NCBI RefSeq assembly: GCF_003474435.1
Contig: NZ_QRNF01000004.1
Coordinates: 1 to 64,000 of the forward strand
Direction: 5' to 3'
Length of the DNA stretch: 64,000 nt
Origin: Ruminococcus sp. AF46-10NS
GTDB taxonomy: Bacteria > Bacillota > Clostridia > Lachnospirales > Lachnospiraceae
The notes beneath the pieces are model-generated. The model had not been told where the DNA came from and did not search any database. It worked only from the letters and a program-made list of their open reading frames with translations. Positions 54,046 to 62,555 of the stretch are shown in pieces (position 1 is the first letter of the stretch; each line of letters begins with the position of its first letter). Both the position numbers and the translations under genes were made by a program.

Positions 54046-57000
54046 ATGGCAATGAAATGGACAGAAGAACAGCAGAAAGTCATCACGCTTCGCGACAGGA
54101 ACATTCTGGTCAGTGCAGCAGCCGGTTCCGGTAAGACAGCAGTTCTGGTGCAGAGGATCTTAAGTAAGATCATGGATCCTTTAAAGCCGGTAGATATTGA
54201 CAGGCTTCTGATCATGACTTTTACAAGGGCTGCTGCAGGAGAGATGAGGGAGCGTATTGAGAGGGCTCTGGACACGGCACTGGCAGAAGATCCGGATAAT
54301 GAACATCTGCAAAGGCAGATGATGCTGATCCACACGGCGCAGATCACTACTATTGATGGGTTCTGTTCTTATGTGATCCGGAATTATTTTCATCTCATCG
54401 GCCTGGATCCGGGATATCGGACTGCAGATGAAGGAGAGCTGAAGCTTCTTCAGGAGGATGTTCTGAAGGAACTTTTTGAGGATTATTATGCAGAGGGTGA
54501 TGAGAAATTTACAGCTTTTGTGGAATGTTATGCTTCCGGGAAATCCGACGAAGGGTTGAAGGAGCACGTACTGGATCTTTACAATGCTTCCATGAGTAAT
54601 CCATGGCCTGAAGAATGGCTGGATGGCTGCGTGGAGAATTATCATCTGGATCCGGAGAAGGGAATTGCAGGGACACCATGGTTTCATTATCTGTGGGAGA
54701 TCGTGGACAGCGCATTGAAAGAAGCAGAGGAGCTTACGGAGAGTGCTATGGAGATCTGCGGGGAAACAGAAGGTCCGGAACTGTATCTGGATGCACTGAA
54801 AAATGATCTTATCCTGATCCGGCAGCTCCGGGAACTATCTGTTAAACAGGACTATGATGAAATGGCACAGTATCTGCAGAATATTAAGTTTGCCAGGCTT
54901 TCCACGAAGAAGATGGAAGGGGTTTCAGATCAGCTGAAAAGTCTTGTGAAGGATATCAGGGAGGACGAAAAGGATATTTTGAAGGATCTGGGCGACAGGT
55001 ATTTTCAGTGTACACTTGATGAACTGACAGAGCTGACGCTTGCCTCAGCAGAGCCTCTTGAGATGCTGGCGCAGCTGACGAAGGATTTTGCAGGGCGGTT
55101 CAGTGAGAAGAAGCGGGAAAAAAATGTCCTGGATTTTTCAGATATGGAGCATTTTGCCCTTGAGATCCTTTTGAAAAAAGAAGGAGATACCTATACGCCA
55201 AGCCAGGCTGCAAGGGAATTGTCGGAGAAATATGATGAGGTATTGCTGGATGAATATCAGGACAGCAACCTTGTCCAGGAAATCCTGATGCAGAATGTTT
55301 CCGGCTGGGTCAATGAGAGAAAAAATATCTTTATGGTAGGAGATGTGAAGCAGAGTATTTACCGCTTCCGCCTGGCACGGCCGGAGCTTTTTATGGAGAA
55401 ATATAAAAAATATTCTCTTGCAGACAGCCGGGAGCAGAGGATCGACCTTCATAAAAATTTCCGAAGCCGTCCGGAAGTACTTTCCGGTGTAAACTTTATT
55501 TTCCGGCAGATTATGGGATCGGATCTGGGAGGAATCGATTACGATGAAGCGGCAGCTCTTTATCCGGGGGCTTCTTTTCCGGAAGGACAGAATCCTGACT
55601 TTGTGAAGACAGAGGTGCTTCTTGTGGAGAAGGACAGTCCGGTACTGGAAGAAGAGGAAGGTCCGGAGAATGAACGGGAGCTGGAAGCTCTGGCAATTGC
55701 AGGAAAAATACGTTCCATGGTGGGAACAGAGAAGGTGCTGGATAAGGAAACAGGGGAGTACCGGCCTCTGCGATATGGAGATATTGTGATACTGCTTCGT
55801 TCTGCCACAGGCTGGGCTGAAACTTTTGGGGAGGTGCTGTCTTCAAGGGGGATTCCTTCTTACACGGCATCCAGGACAGGATATTTTTCCACTACTGAGG
55901 TGGTGACGCTTTTGAATTATCTTCGTATCCTGGATAATCCGCTGCAGGATATCCCGCTTACCGGTGTGCTTCGTTCACCGATGGCAGGATGCACTACGGA
56001 AGAACTGGCGGAGATCCGCATTGCCTGTCCGGAGGGAATGATCTATGAATGTGTGAAGTCTTTTGTGGAGGATTACCGGGAGCATAAGATTGTTGGAGAA
56101 AAGAAAAAAATCCTGGGAGAAAAACTGTCCCGTTTTATGGAAAATATGAATGCGCTTCGTGATATGTCCGCTTATACGCCGGTGCATCAGCTGATTCTGG
56201 AAGTTCTTGAGCGTACCGGATATGGCAATTATGCAAAAGCTATGCCGGATGGTGTACAGAGAAGCGCGAACCTGAATATGCTGGTGGAAAAGGCGATGGA
56301 ATATGAGAAGACAAGTTACAGAGGCCTTTTTAATTTTGTACGGTATATTGAAAAACTGCAGCAGTATCAGGTGGATTATGGTGAGGTGAATCTTTCCGGT
56401 GCAGGGGAAAGTGCAGTGCAGATCATGACGATCCATAAGAGTAAAGGACTGGAATTTCCGGTAGTGTTTGCAGCAGGAATGGGCAAGAGATTTAATTTCC
56501 GTGATATGAATGCAAGTATTCTGATCCATCCGGATCTGGGAATTGGTGCAGATGCCATTCTGCCGGATAAAAGGATCATTGCGTCCTCACTTTGCAAGCA
56601 GATCATCCGCAGGGAGCTTCTGAAGGAGAGTCTTGGGGAGGAACTCCGGGTGCTTTATGTGGCATTGACAAGAGCAAAGGAGAAGCTGATCCTCTGTGGA
56701 ACCATCGTTGATCTTGAAAATGAGATTACATCACTGTCCGTTTTAAGGGATAATAAAGAAGAACTGCTTTCTCTTGGCATGCGTATGCGCGGAAAAACTT
56801 ACTGGAATTATGTGCTTCCTGCACTTGCAAGACACCGCTGCATGTCCGGTCTGTTTCAGGAGTACGGACTGTTTATGAACCGAATGAATCCGCTTTATGA
56901 AGATGAATCGGAGTTTGTTGTGGAGAAGATCACAGCAGCAGATCTTGTAGAGGATGAGGTTGTGGAGCAGGCAGAAAAAGAGATGAAAAAAGCTGCTCTT

Positions 57001-57762
57001 GAGAACTGGAATCCGGGAATTGTCTATGACAGTGAGATTCGGGAAGAAATTGAGAGACGTTTTTCTTTTCAGTATGAGTATGACTATCTGAAAGATCTGC
57101 CTGTGAAGATCAGTGTGTCTGAACTGAAAAAGAGAAGCTACCACAGCGAACAGGATCTGGAAGAGACAGTGGATTATGAGCAGGAAGAGGAAATCATGCC
57201 GCTTGTTCCAAGGTTTATCGAGGAGAAAAAAGAGGAAACTTATACAGGTGCGCTGCGTGGAACTGCTTATCACCGTGTAATGGAATGTCTGGATTATCGA
57301 AGGACAGAGAACCAGGACATGATCCGGGAACAGCTGAAAGAATGGTTTGATCTGAAAAAGATGGAAGAGAAAGAAGCGGAATCTGTACGGATATGTGATA
57401 TCTGGCATTTTCTGGAGACGGATTTGGGACAGCGGACGAAAGCGGCTGCTTTGAACCGGCTGCTTTTCAGGGAACAGCCTTTTGTGATCGCAAGGAAGGC
57501 CTCAGAGCTGGAACCGGAATGGAAGTGTGGGGAAAGTGTTCTGGTACAGGGAATTATTGACGCATATTTCATTGAAGATGAGGAGATTGTTCTGGTGGAC
57601 TATAAAACGGACTTTGTGCGCCGTGGTGAAGAACAGAAGCTGATCGAACGGTATCATGTGCAGCTGGAAGACTATGCTGAGGCACTTGAGAGGATGACCG
57701 GACGGAAAGTGAAGGAGAGATATATTTATTCATTTGCTTTGGGAAAAGAAATCTTATGCTGA
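54046..57762 (+). CDS. addA: AddA helicase-nuclease subunit
   Basis: 1238 aa. UvrD-type helicase plus RecB-family nuclease that, with AddB, resects double-strand breaks for RecA. The N-terminal motif KWTEEQQKVITLRDRNILVSAAAGSGKTAVLVQRIL is the Q-motif and Walker A. Motif II is LLDEYQDSN; later motifs are QSIYRFRLARPELF, IMTIHKSKGLEFPVVF and LRVLYVALTRAKEKL. The C-terminal nuclease has GTAYHRVMECLDY, VQGIIDAYF and LVDYKTDFV. The ATG comes directly after the addB stop, indicating translational coupling. No Chi sequence can be inferred from this window. Confidence 0.96.
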   Translation: MAMKWTEEQQKVITLRDRNILVSAAAGSGKTAVLVQRILSKIMDPLKPVDIDRLLIMTFTRAAAGEMRERIERALDTALAEDPDNEHLQRQMMLIHTAQITTIDGFCSYVIRNYFHLIGLDPGYRTADEGELKLLQEDVLKELFEDYYAEGDEKFTAFVECYASGKSDEGLKEHVLDLYNASMSNPWPEEWLDGCVENYHLDPEKGIAGTPWFHYLWEIVDSALKEAEELTESAMEICGETEGPELYLDALKNDLILIRQLRELSVKQDYDEMAQYLQNIKFARLSTKKMEGVSDQLKSLVKDIREDEKDILKDLGDRYFQCTLDELTELTLASAEPLEMLAQLTKDFAGRFSEKKREKNVLDFSDMEHFALEILLKKEGDTYTPSQAARELSEKYDEVLLDEYQDSNLVQEILMQNVSGWVNERKNIFMVGDVKQSIYRFRLARPELFMEKYKKYSLADSREQRIDLHKNFRSRPEVLSGVNFIFRQIMGSDLGGIDYDEAAALYPGASFPEGQNPDFVKTEVLLVEKDSPVLEEEEGPENERELEALAIAGKIRSMVGTEKVLDKETGEYRPLRYGDIVILLRSATGWAETFGEVLSSRGIPSYTASRTGYFSTTEVVTLLNYLRILDNPLQDIPLTGVLRSPMAGCTTEELAEIRIACPEGMIYECVKSFVEDYREHKIVGEKKKILGEKLSRFMENMNALRDMSAYTPVHQLILEVLERTGYGNYAKAMPDGVQRSANLNMLVEKAMEYEKTSYRGLFNFVRYIEKLQQYQVDYGEVNLSGAGESAVQIMTIHKSKGLEFPVVFAAGMGKRFNFRDMNASILIHPDLGIGADAILPDKRIIASSLCKQIIRRELLKESLGEELRVLYVALTRAKEKLILCGTIVDLENEITSLSVLRDNKEELLSLGMRMRGKTYWNYVLPALARHRCMSGLFQEYGLFMNRMNPLYEDESEFVVEKITAADLVEDEVVEQAEKEMKKAALENWNPGIVYDSEIREEIERRFSFQYEYDYLKDLPVKISVSELKKRSYHSEQDLEETVDYEQEEEIMPLVPRFIEEKKEETYTGALRGTAYHRVMECLDYRRTENQDMIREQLKEWFDLKKMEEKEAESVRICDIWHFLETDLGQRTKAAALNRLLFREQPFVIARKASELEPEWKCGESVLVQGIIDAYFIEDEEIVLVDYKTDFVRRGEEQKLIERYHVQLEDYAEALERMTGRKVKERYIYSFALGKEILC

Positions 57763-57819
57763 GAATTATGCAGTGATGAACAGTGATTGCGAATTGAGAG
57801 TATCCAGCTACAGGAAAAA

Positions 57820-57857
57820 AGGTCAGAGACTTTACGGAAATGTTCAGCTTCTGACCT
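57820..57857 (+). other. Hairpin after addA
   Basis: AGGTCAGA and TCTGACCT form an 8-bp stem with a 22-nt loop; no T-run follows. A second short inverted repeat, CCTGCGG / CCGCAGG, overlaps the end of the minus-strand gene at 57891-57926. One or both may end the two converging transcripts. Confidence 0.35.
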
Positions 57858-57906
57858 GAAAATGAAATTCTATATTGATATGAGCAGATATCCTGCGGCG
57901 GAGCAC

Positions 57907-59343
57907 TTATACTCTCCAGCCCGCAGGATATTTGTTTTTCAGGATTCCGTTTACAAGTTTGCCGAAACCGATCGGATAGCCGTCTGCGCAGAGAAGATGC
58001 CAGCCTTTTTTGTGGGCTGCTTCTTCTGGTTCGATGTTAAGGGTCTCACCTTTGAGATAGCGGGTGATGCGCTCATCAGAAACAGACAGGGAGATCGTAG
58101 CCTCAATATCTTCTTTGTGAAGTGCCAGTGCCAGGGGCTGTGATGGCTCAAAACGGTTCTTTTTCAGATCGCCCAGATAGAGGCCGTTTCTGAGAAAAGA
58201 GATACCCCGGAGATCCAGTGGGAATGGAAGCTGATAGTAAACCTTGTCCTTGCGGATTTCCACGCGGTTCCAGTCAAATTCCTGTCCTCCAAGAGTATGA
58301 AGACCGATTTCTGCAAAAAATTCCTCCAGCCATTTCCGGGTGTTTTTGTCAGGACCTTTTCCGGCAGGGCGGAAAACTGGAGGAAGGGAGTCGCCTTTTT
58401 TGTGGAAAAGGGCAAGGAAATGACCTTCACCGTCCATCTTGTGTGGAAAGATGCGGACGCATTTTCGAAGGGAGGACGGGTCGAAAGCTTCAGGGGAAAT
58501 CGGTGTGCTGATAAGTTCCGGCCGTCCTTCGGAGAATCCTTCATATCCGGGCATTTCCATTAGCTCCATATCTGGTCTTTCCTGAAGAAGATGAGCGACC
58601 ACTTCCTCATCCTCACACGGAGAGAAGGTACAGGTGGAGTACAGCATCATTCCGCCTGGGCGGAGCATATCAGCAGCTTTCAGGATCAGGTCTTTCTGTA
58701 TATCGGAAAGTTCAGCAGATTTCTCAGGAGTCCAGTCACGGGCAAGGGCTTCTTCTTTTCGGAACATGCCTTCACCGGAGCATGGGGCGTCCAGAAGAAT
58801 TTTATTGAAGAAGGCTGGAAAACGCTGTGCAAGCCTGGCAGGTTTTTCATCAGTAACAAGCATGTTTTTGATGCCAAAGAGCTCCAGATTTCTAAGAAGG
58901 GCTCTTGCTCTGGAAGTGCTGATATCATTGGCAAGCAGAAAGCCTGTATCATTTAAAGCTGCGCCAAGTGCAGTGGCTTTTCCTCCGGGAGCTGCACAGA
59001 GATCCAGGACGAAATCTCCCGGTTCAATGGGAAGTCTGGATGCAGGTGTCATGGCACTTGGCTCCTGGAGATAATAAAGTCCGGCCTGATAGTAGGCGCA
59101 GCGTGCCGGTCGGCTTTCCTCATTGTAGAAATATCCGTTTGAGATCCACGGGATCGGTCGGATCTCAAAGGGGGAAAGTTCTTCGAAATCCTGGCAGGAA
59201 AGTTTCGCTGTATTTACCCGGAGACCATAGGTACGGGGCTTTCCGTAGCTTTCCAGAAAAGCGTCGTAGTCATCTCCAAGCATTTCTTTCATACGCTCCA
59301 GAAATGGGAGCGGTAATGTCTTTATTTTATCTGAATCTGTCAT
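57907..59343 (-). CDS. RsmF-like rRNA cytosine-C5 methyltransferase
   Basis: 478 aa from ATG 59343, with GGAGGAAAAT as ribosome site; an ATG at 59355 overlaps that site. NOL1/NOP2/Sun family: YYLQEPSAM, motif I LDLCAAPGGKATAL, motif IV DAPCSGEGMFRK and the catalytic Cys in YSTCTFSPCEDEEVV. The C-terminal part has the extra domain of the RsmF branch (LPPVFRPAG, LYLGDLKKNRFEPSQPLALAL) and a final PUA-like module (GWHLLCADGYPIGFGKLVNGILKNKYP). It is predicted to make m5C in 16S rRNA. It stands alone, converging with addA. Confidence 0.9.
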   Translation of the reverse strand: MTDSDKIKTLPLPFLERMKEMLGDDYDAFLESYGKPRTYGLRVNTAKLSCQDFEELSPFEIRPIPWISNGYFYNEESRPARCAYYQAGLYYLQEPSAMTPASRLPIEPGDFVLDLCAAPGGKATALGAALNDTGFLLANDISTSRARALLRNLELFGIKNMLVTDEKPARLAQRFPAFFNKILLDAPCSGEGMFRKEEALARDWTPEKSAELSDIQKDLILKAADMLRPGGMMLYSTCTFSPCEDEEVVAHLLQERPDMELMEMPGYEGFSEGRPELISTPISPEAFDPSSLRKCVRIFPHKMDGEGHFLALFHKKGDSLPPVFRPAGKGPDKNTRKWLEEFFAEIGLHTLGGQEFDWNRVEIRKDKVYYQLPFPLDLRGISFLRNGLYLGDLKKNRFEPSQPLALALHKEDIEATISLSVSDERITRYLKGETLNIEPEEAAHKKGWHLLCADGYPIGFGKLVNGILKNKYPAGWRV

Positions 59344-59423
59344 ATTTTCCTCCATAATATCAATATCAGGCTGATGTAAGTAAGCCTTATGCGAATCATA
59401 ATTTTGAGTAATCTGATCTGATC

Positions 59424-59442
59424 AAATGTGCAAACATTTTTT
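59424..59442 (+). terminator. Short hairpin with GCAA tetraloop and T6
   Basis: AAATGT-gcaa-ACATTT, then TTTT, in the gap left of the palindromic element. No gene ends here, so its role is unclear. Confidence 0.35.
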
Positions 59443-59470
59443 GAGTGTAAAAGTGATCAGGCAACTGAAA

Positions 59471-59627
59471 ATATTAGTTACTGTTCACTGGTAATATCCC
59501 GCGAGGTGTTTTTTGTGAACGAAGGTCACAGAAAACCCGAGACATGTCGCGCGAATTTATGCGGCAAGCATAAATTCTGTGCATCGCGAAGCGTGTTGCT
59601 GAGAACTGAGTGATCAGTAACAAATAT
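59471..59627. repeat. 157-bp palindromic intergenic element (MITE- or REP-like)
   Basis: The ends are inverted: ATATTAGTTACTG (59471-59483) against CAGTAACAAATAT (59615-59627), with one mismatch, extended inward by TTCAC / GTGAT. In the centre is a perfect stem GAATTTATGC-ggcaa-GCATAAATTC (59553-59577), flanked by CGCG-rich arms (GTCGCGC, ATCGCG). There is no ORF. The element is much more GC-rich in its middle than the surrounding AT-rich gap. This structure suits a small non-autonomous transposable element or a long RNA hairpin. I see no second full copy in the window. Confidence 0.6.
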
Positions 59628-59659
59628 TATAAAGGATGATGGGATTTTTCTAAATACTA

Positions 59660-59690
59660 TTGACAAAACTATATTATACAATATATAGTA
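59660..59690 (+). promoter_or_regulatory. Promoter of the padR operon with overlapping palindromic operator
   Basis: TTGACA (59660-59665), 18-nt spacer, TATAGT (59684-59689). The spacer and -10 form a near-palindrome, ACTATAT-TATACA-ATATATAGT (59669-59690), a likely site for the PadR protein encoded next. The leader to the start codon is about 125 nt. Confidence 0.7.
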
Positions 59691-59815
59691 TTATTCATAA
59701 AACAATATTACATGACTTATTATGTGAATGCAGAATTGTAAGGTGATCGCGTTCATCGGCATGTAAGAGAGCGGAAGGTGAATGTCCGTTTTAGTGGTTA
59801 TAGAGAGGTGAGCAA

Positions 59816-60133
59816 ATGGTATTTAATACAGGAGCAGCACTTCTGGATGCAATTGTCCTGGCCGTTATTTCCAGAGAGAAGGACGGTACTTACGGGTATA
59901 AGATCACCCAGGATGTGCGGAGTGTTCTGGAGGTTTCAGAGTCTACGCTGTATCCGGTTCTTCGAAGACTTCAGAAGGATGAATGTCTGGAAGCCTACAA
60001 TATGGAATACGCAGGCAGGAACCGGAAGTATTATAAGCTGACAGACAAGGGAGCAGCGCAGTTGAATCTTTACAGAACCGAATGGGAGATTTATTCGTCC
60101 AAGATTACCAGGATGTTTGAGGAGGGAGTTTGA
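59816..60133 (+). CDS. PadR-family transcriptional regulator
   Basis: 105 aa, a small PadR protein of the subfamily lacking the C-terminal extension. Winged helix: LLDAIVLAVISREKDGTYGYKITQDVRSVLEVSESTLYPVLRRLQKDECLEAY, followed by the wing GRNRKYYKLTDKGAAQL and a dimerisation helix. ATG 59816 behind GAGAGGTGAG. It is followed by HAAS/DUF1700 and DUF4097 genes, an arrangement common in Firmicutes where PadR controls envelope-associated genes. It probably represses its own promoter through the palindrome at 59669. Confidence 0.95.
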   Translation: MVFNTGAALLDAIVLAVISREKDGTYGYKITQDVRSVLEVSESTLYPVLRRLQKDECLEAYNMEYAGRNRKYYKLTDKGAAQLNLYRTEWEIYSSKITRMFEEGV

Positions 60134-60135
60134 TT

Positions 60136-60912
60136 ATGAACAGGAAGCAGTTTATGGAACAGCTTGAGAGGCTGCTTTCCGATATTTCAGAGGCGGAGAG
60201 ACAGGAAGCACTGGAATATTATGAAGGATATTTTGATGATGCAGGGCCGGAGAATGAAGGAGAGGTGATACGCGAACTGGGAAATCCGGGGAAAGTTGCC
60301 GCGATCATCAAGGCTGATCTTCAGGAGAATGGCAGCGATTACGGAGAATATACTGAGAATGGATATCAGGATACCAGAGTTTCCGAAGAAGGCGATATGC
60401 TTGATAAATACACAGAGATCACTGTTCAGGGAAAAATTTCTGGGAACAGCGATTCTGGAAATAATAATTCCGGCTATAACAGAGGCAGAAGGGAGAACCG
60501 CGCGGAACGTGGTTATCATGCGGAGAAGAAACAGAACAAGCCGGGGATCATCCTGGCACTGATCGTTCTTGTTTTTGCGGCACCTCTTATCAAAGGGGTG
60601 TTTGGCGGGGCAGTTGGTGTGATCGTGACACTGGCATTGCTTCCGTTTCTTCTGACATTTTTTGTAGGCGCAGGATCAGTGGTACTTGTGATCGCGGCTG
60701 TTATGTGTGTCATCATTGGAATTCCGCTTACAGTATCCATGCCGCCGGCAGGAATCCTTACCATTGGTGTGGGCTGCCTGATGATGGCACTGGGACTTCT
60801 GTTTCTGGCACTGACTGTATGGTTTGGAGGTAAGATGCTTCCGGCTATTCTGAGAAAATTCACAGGATTTTGCAGCAATATTATAAATGGAAGGAAGGAG
60901 GGAAAGGCATGA
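60136..60912 (+). CDS. DUF1700 / HAAS-domain membrane protein
   Basis: 258 aa from ATG 60136, with AGGAGGGAG upstream. The N-terminal HAAS domain (about 1-65) has NRKQFMEQLERLLSDISEAERQEALEYYEGYFDDAGPE and ELGNPGKVAAIIKADL. A hydrophilic, Asn/Arg-rich linker (about 75-135) follows, then four membrane segments. HAAS domains are paired with PadR regulators and are thought to pass membrane signals to them. It begins 2 nt after the padR stop and overlaps the next gene by 4 nt, so the three are one coupled unit. Confidence 0.9.
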   Translation: MNRKQFMEQLERLLSDISEAERQEALEYYEGYFDDAGPENEGEVIRELGNPGKVAAIIKADLQENGSDYGEYTENGYQDTRVSEEGDMLDKYTEITVQGKISGNSDSGNNNSGYNRGRRENRAERGYHAEKKQNKPGIILALIVLVFAAPLIKGVFGGAVGVIVTLALLPFLLTFFVGAGSVVLVIAAVMCVIIGIPLTVSMPPAGILTIGVGCLMMALGLLFLALTVWFGGKMLPAILRKFTGFCSNIINGRKEGKA

Positions 60913-61811
60913 AGCGTTTTCTGAAAGTAATCCTTATTATGGCTGTGGTTTTTGGTGTGCTTGGATTGGGACTTACGGCCGGCGGTGCTGCTATGGGAGC
61001 GACAATGGGAGATGTCGGTATCCTGGATAACGGACTGAAGCGGGGCCTGGAGATTTTTCAGGATCATTCGGTGACAGATGATAATACATGGGACAATGAC
61101 GAAGCGATGCTTACAGCGGCCGAAAATGCGGTAAATGAGAAGGGCGTGGTATCGGATGATCTTGACAGTTCCGGTTGTGTTAAAACATACGAAGCTTCTG
61201 CTGTGACAGATCTTTCCTGTAATCTGAAGTATGAGGAAATCGTGGTGAAAACCTGGAGTAAAGATACGATACAGGTAGATGCGCCTGGAAGCGATCAGAA
61301 ACATGTCCAGATCAGTAATGATAACGGCTGCCTGAAAATTGAGAGCAGCAGAAGGCTGAAAAGCAGTTCCATTGAGATTTCTTTGCCGGCGAAAAAAGAA
61401 TTTCAGAGTGTGACTTTAAAAATAGGTGCAGGAACTGTTGAGATCAATGGAGATTTTAAGACAGAGCAGCTGAGTGTTGATATCGGGGCAGGTACTTTTT
61501 CCAATGACGGAAGTCTTGAGGTGAAACAGACAGATATTTCCGTTGGTGTGGGAAATGCGGAAATTGAGGAACTTACCACGGAGAAGTTAAATGGTAACTG
61601 CGGCATGGGAAACATGGATATCTCGCTGACTGGCAAAGATACAGATTATAATTATGAGCTGAAATGTGGACTTGGAAACCTGGAAGTAGATGGTGAGCAG
61701 GAAACAGCACTGACTTCCGGCAGCAGGACGATCTCCAACCCAGGTGCAGGAAAGAGTGTGAAACTGGAGTGTGGAATGGGTGACGTGAACGTTGATTTTG
61801 AAGATGAATGA
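60909..61811 (+). CDS. DUF4097-family putative adhesin / envelope protein
   Basis: 300 aa from ATG 60909, overlapping the DUF1700 stop as ATGA. One N-terminal membrane segment (ILIMAVVFGVLGLGLTAGGAAMGATMG) anchors an external domain. After a helical linker (about 40-95) comes a right-handed beta-helix-like DUF4097 domain built of short repeats: IEISLPAKKEFQSVTLKIGAGTVEI, LSVDIGAGTFS, TDISVGVGNAEIE and LKCGLGNLEVD, ending LECGMGDVNVDF. The recurrent G-x-G-x(V/L) turn is the family mark. Function is unproved; context points to envelope stress sensing with DUF1700 and PspC. Confidence 0.88.
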   Translation: MKRFLKVILIMAVVFGVLGLGLTAGGAAMGATMGDVGILDNGLKRGLEIFQDHSVTDDNTWDNDEAMLTAAENAVNEKGVVSDDLDSSGCVKTYEASAVTDLSCNLKYEEIVVKTWSKDTIQVDAPGSDQKHVQISNDNGCLKIESSRRLKSSSIEISLPAKKEFQSVTLKIGAGTVEINGDFKTEQLSVDIGAGTFSNDGSLEVKQTDISVGVGNAEIEELTTEKLNGNCGMGNMDISLTGKDTDYNYELKCGLGNLEVDGEQETALTSGSRTISNPGAGKSVKLECGMGDVNVDFEDE

Positions 61812-61898
61812 TCGGGAAACAATTGTGTTCATAAATAGACAGCAGAGCATAATGTGAATGATCTATTGGAAATGAGTTTTATAAAGGAGGATTTTATT

Positions 61899-62087
61899 AT
61901 GAGCAATAAGAGACTTTACAAATCATCAGTGAACCGTATGTTATGTGGTGTCTGTGGCGGAATTGCAGAGTATTTTGATATCGATCCGACACTGGTGCGT
62001 CTGGTGTGGGTGATCATCACTTTTATGGGCGGAGCAGGAATCCTGGCCTATATTATTGCTGCGATCATTATTCCGGATGGCAGATAA
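61899..62087 (+). CDS. PspC-domain small membrane protein
   Basis: 62 aa from ATG 61899 behind AAAGGAGG; an upstream start at 61854 is not needed. KRLYKSSVNRMLCGVCGGIAEYFDIDPTLVRLVWVIITFMGGAGILAYIIAAIIIPDG matches the whole PspC domain: an amphipathic N-terminal part with CGVCGGIAEYF, then one to two membrane helices and the final IP-x-G. PspC proteins take part in envelope stress responses. It is 87 nt after the DUF4097 gene, in the same direction, and likely the end of the padR operon. Confidence 0.94.
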   Translation: MSNKRLYKSSVNRMLCGVCGGIAEYFDIDPTLVRLVWVIITFMGGAGILAYIIAAIIIPDGR

Positions 62088-62164
62088 TAATGAGGATTTT
62101 TTAATGACTGCATAATTTTTCTGAAATCTGTCCATACTCCATAAAAAAGATGAGGAGTGTGGAT

Positions 62165-62353
62165 ATGAACAAGGAGAAAGAAGTGAAAGCTTTTCTGGAA
62201 GGAACGCTTTCCAAGGCAGAGAAACTGAAGTATGAGATCGCCGATGAGATGGGCGTACTGGATAAGGTGCTGAAGGATGGATGGAAAAGTCTTTCGGCAA
62301 AAGAAACCGGACGTATTGGCGGTTTGATGACAAAAAAGAAAAAACATAAGTAA
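62165..62353 (+). CDS. Alpha/beta-type small acid-soluble spore protein
   Basis: 62 aa from ATG 62165 behind GAGGAGTG. KLKYEIADEMGVLDKVLKDGWKSLSAKETGRIGGLMTKKKKH fits the SspA/B-like pattern: KYEIA is the germination protease site, and SAKETGRIGG-x-M is the DNA-binding core. These proteins coat spore DNA and protect it from UV and heat. The gene should depend on a forespore sigma factor (SigG). No SigA-type boxes are evident in the short gap upstream (62088-62164). It indicates a spore-forming lineage. Confidence 0.92.
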   Translation: MNKEKEVKAFLEGTLSKAEKLKYEIADEMGVLDKVLKDGWKSLSAKETGRIGGLMTKKKKHK

Positions 62354-62361
62354 TAAAGTCA

Positions 62362-62409
62362 AGCCCGGAGAAATGCTGTTTCAGAGCAGAAATCTCCGGG
62401 CTGCTTTTT
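62362..62409 (+). terminator. Terminator of the SASP gene
   Basis: AGCCCGGAGA pairs with TCTCCGGGCT, a perfect 10-bp stem with a 21-nt loop, then GC and T5. Confidence 0.85.
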
Positions 62410-62497
62410 ATATCATGGAAAATTGTTTCGCAATGTTTTCTGTACAGCAGGTGAAGGAAAACTTTATCAGAAAAATGATATTTTCAGACTTTTAGGG

Positions 62498-62526
62498 TGG
62501 ACTGACCGATGGAAAAGAGCTATACT
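62498..62526 (+). promoter_or_regulatory. Possible promoter of the DUF308 gene
   Basis: TGGACT (62498-62503), 17-nt spacer, TATACT (62521-62526), 30 nt before the start codon. Confidence 0.45.
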
Positions 62527-62555
62527 GTTTGAATAACGGACGAGGAGGTTTAAAA

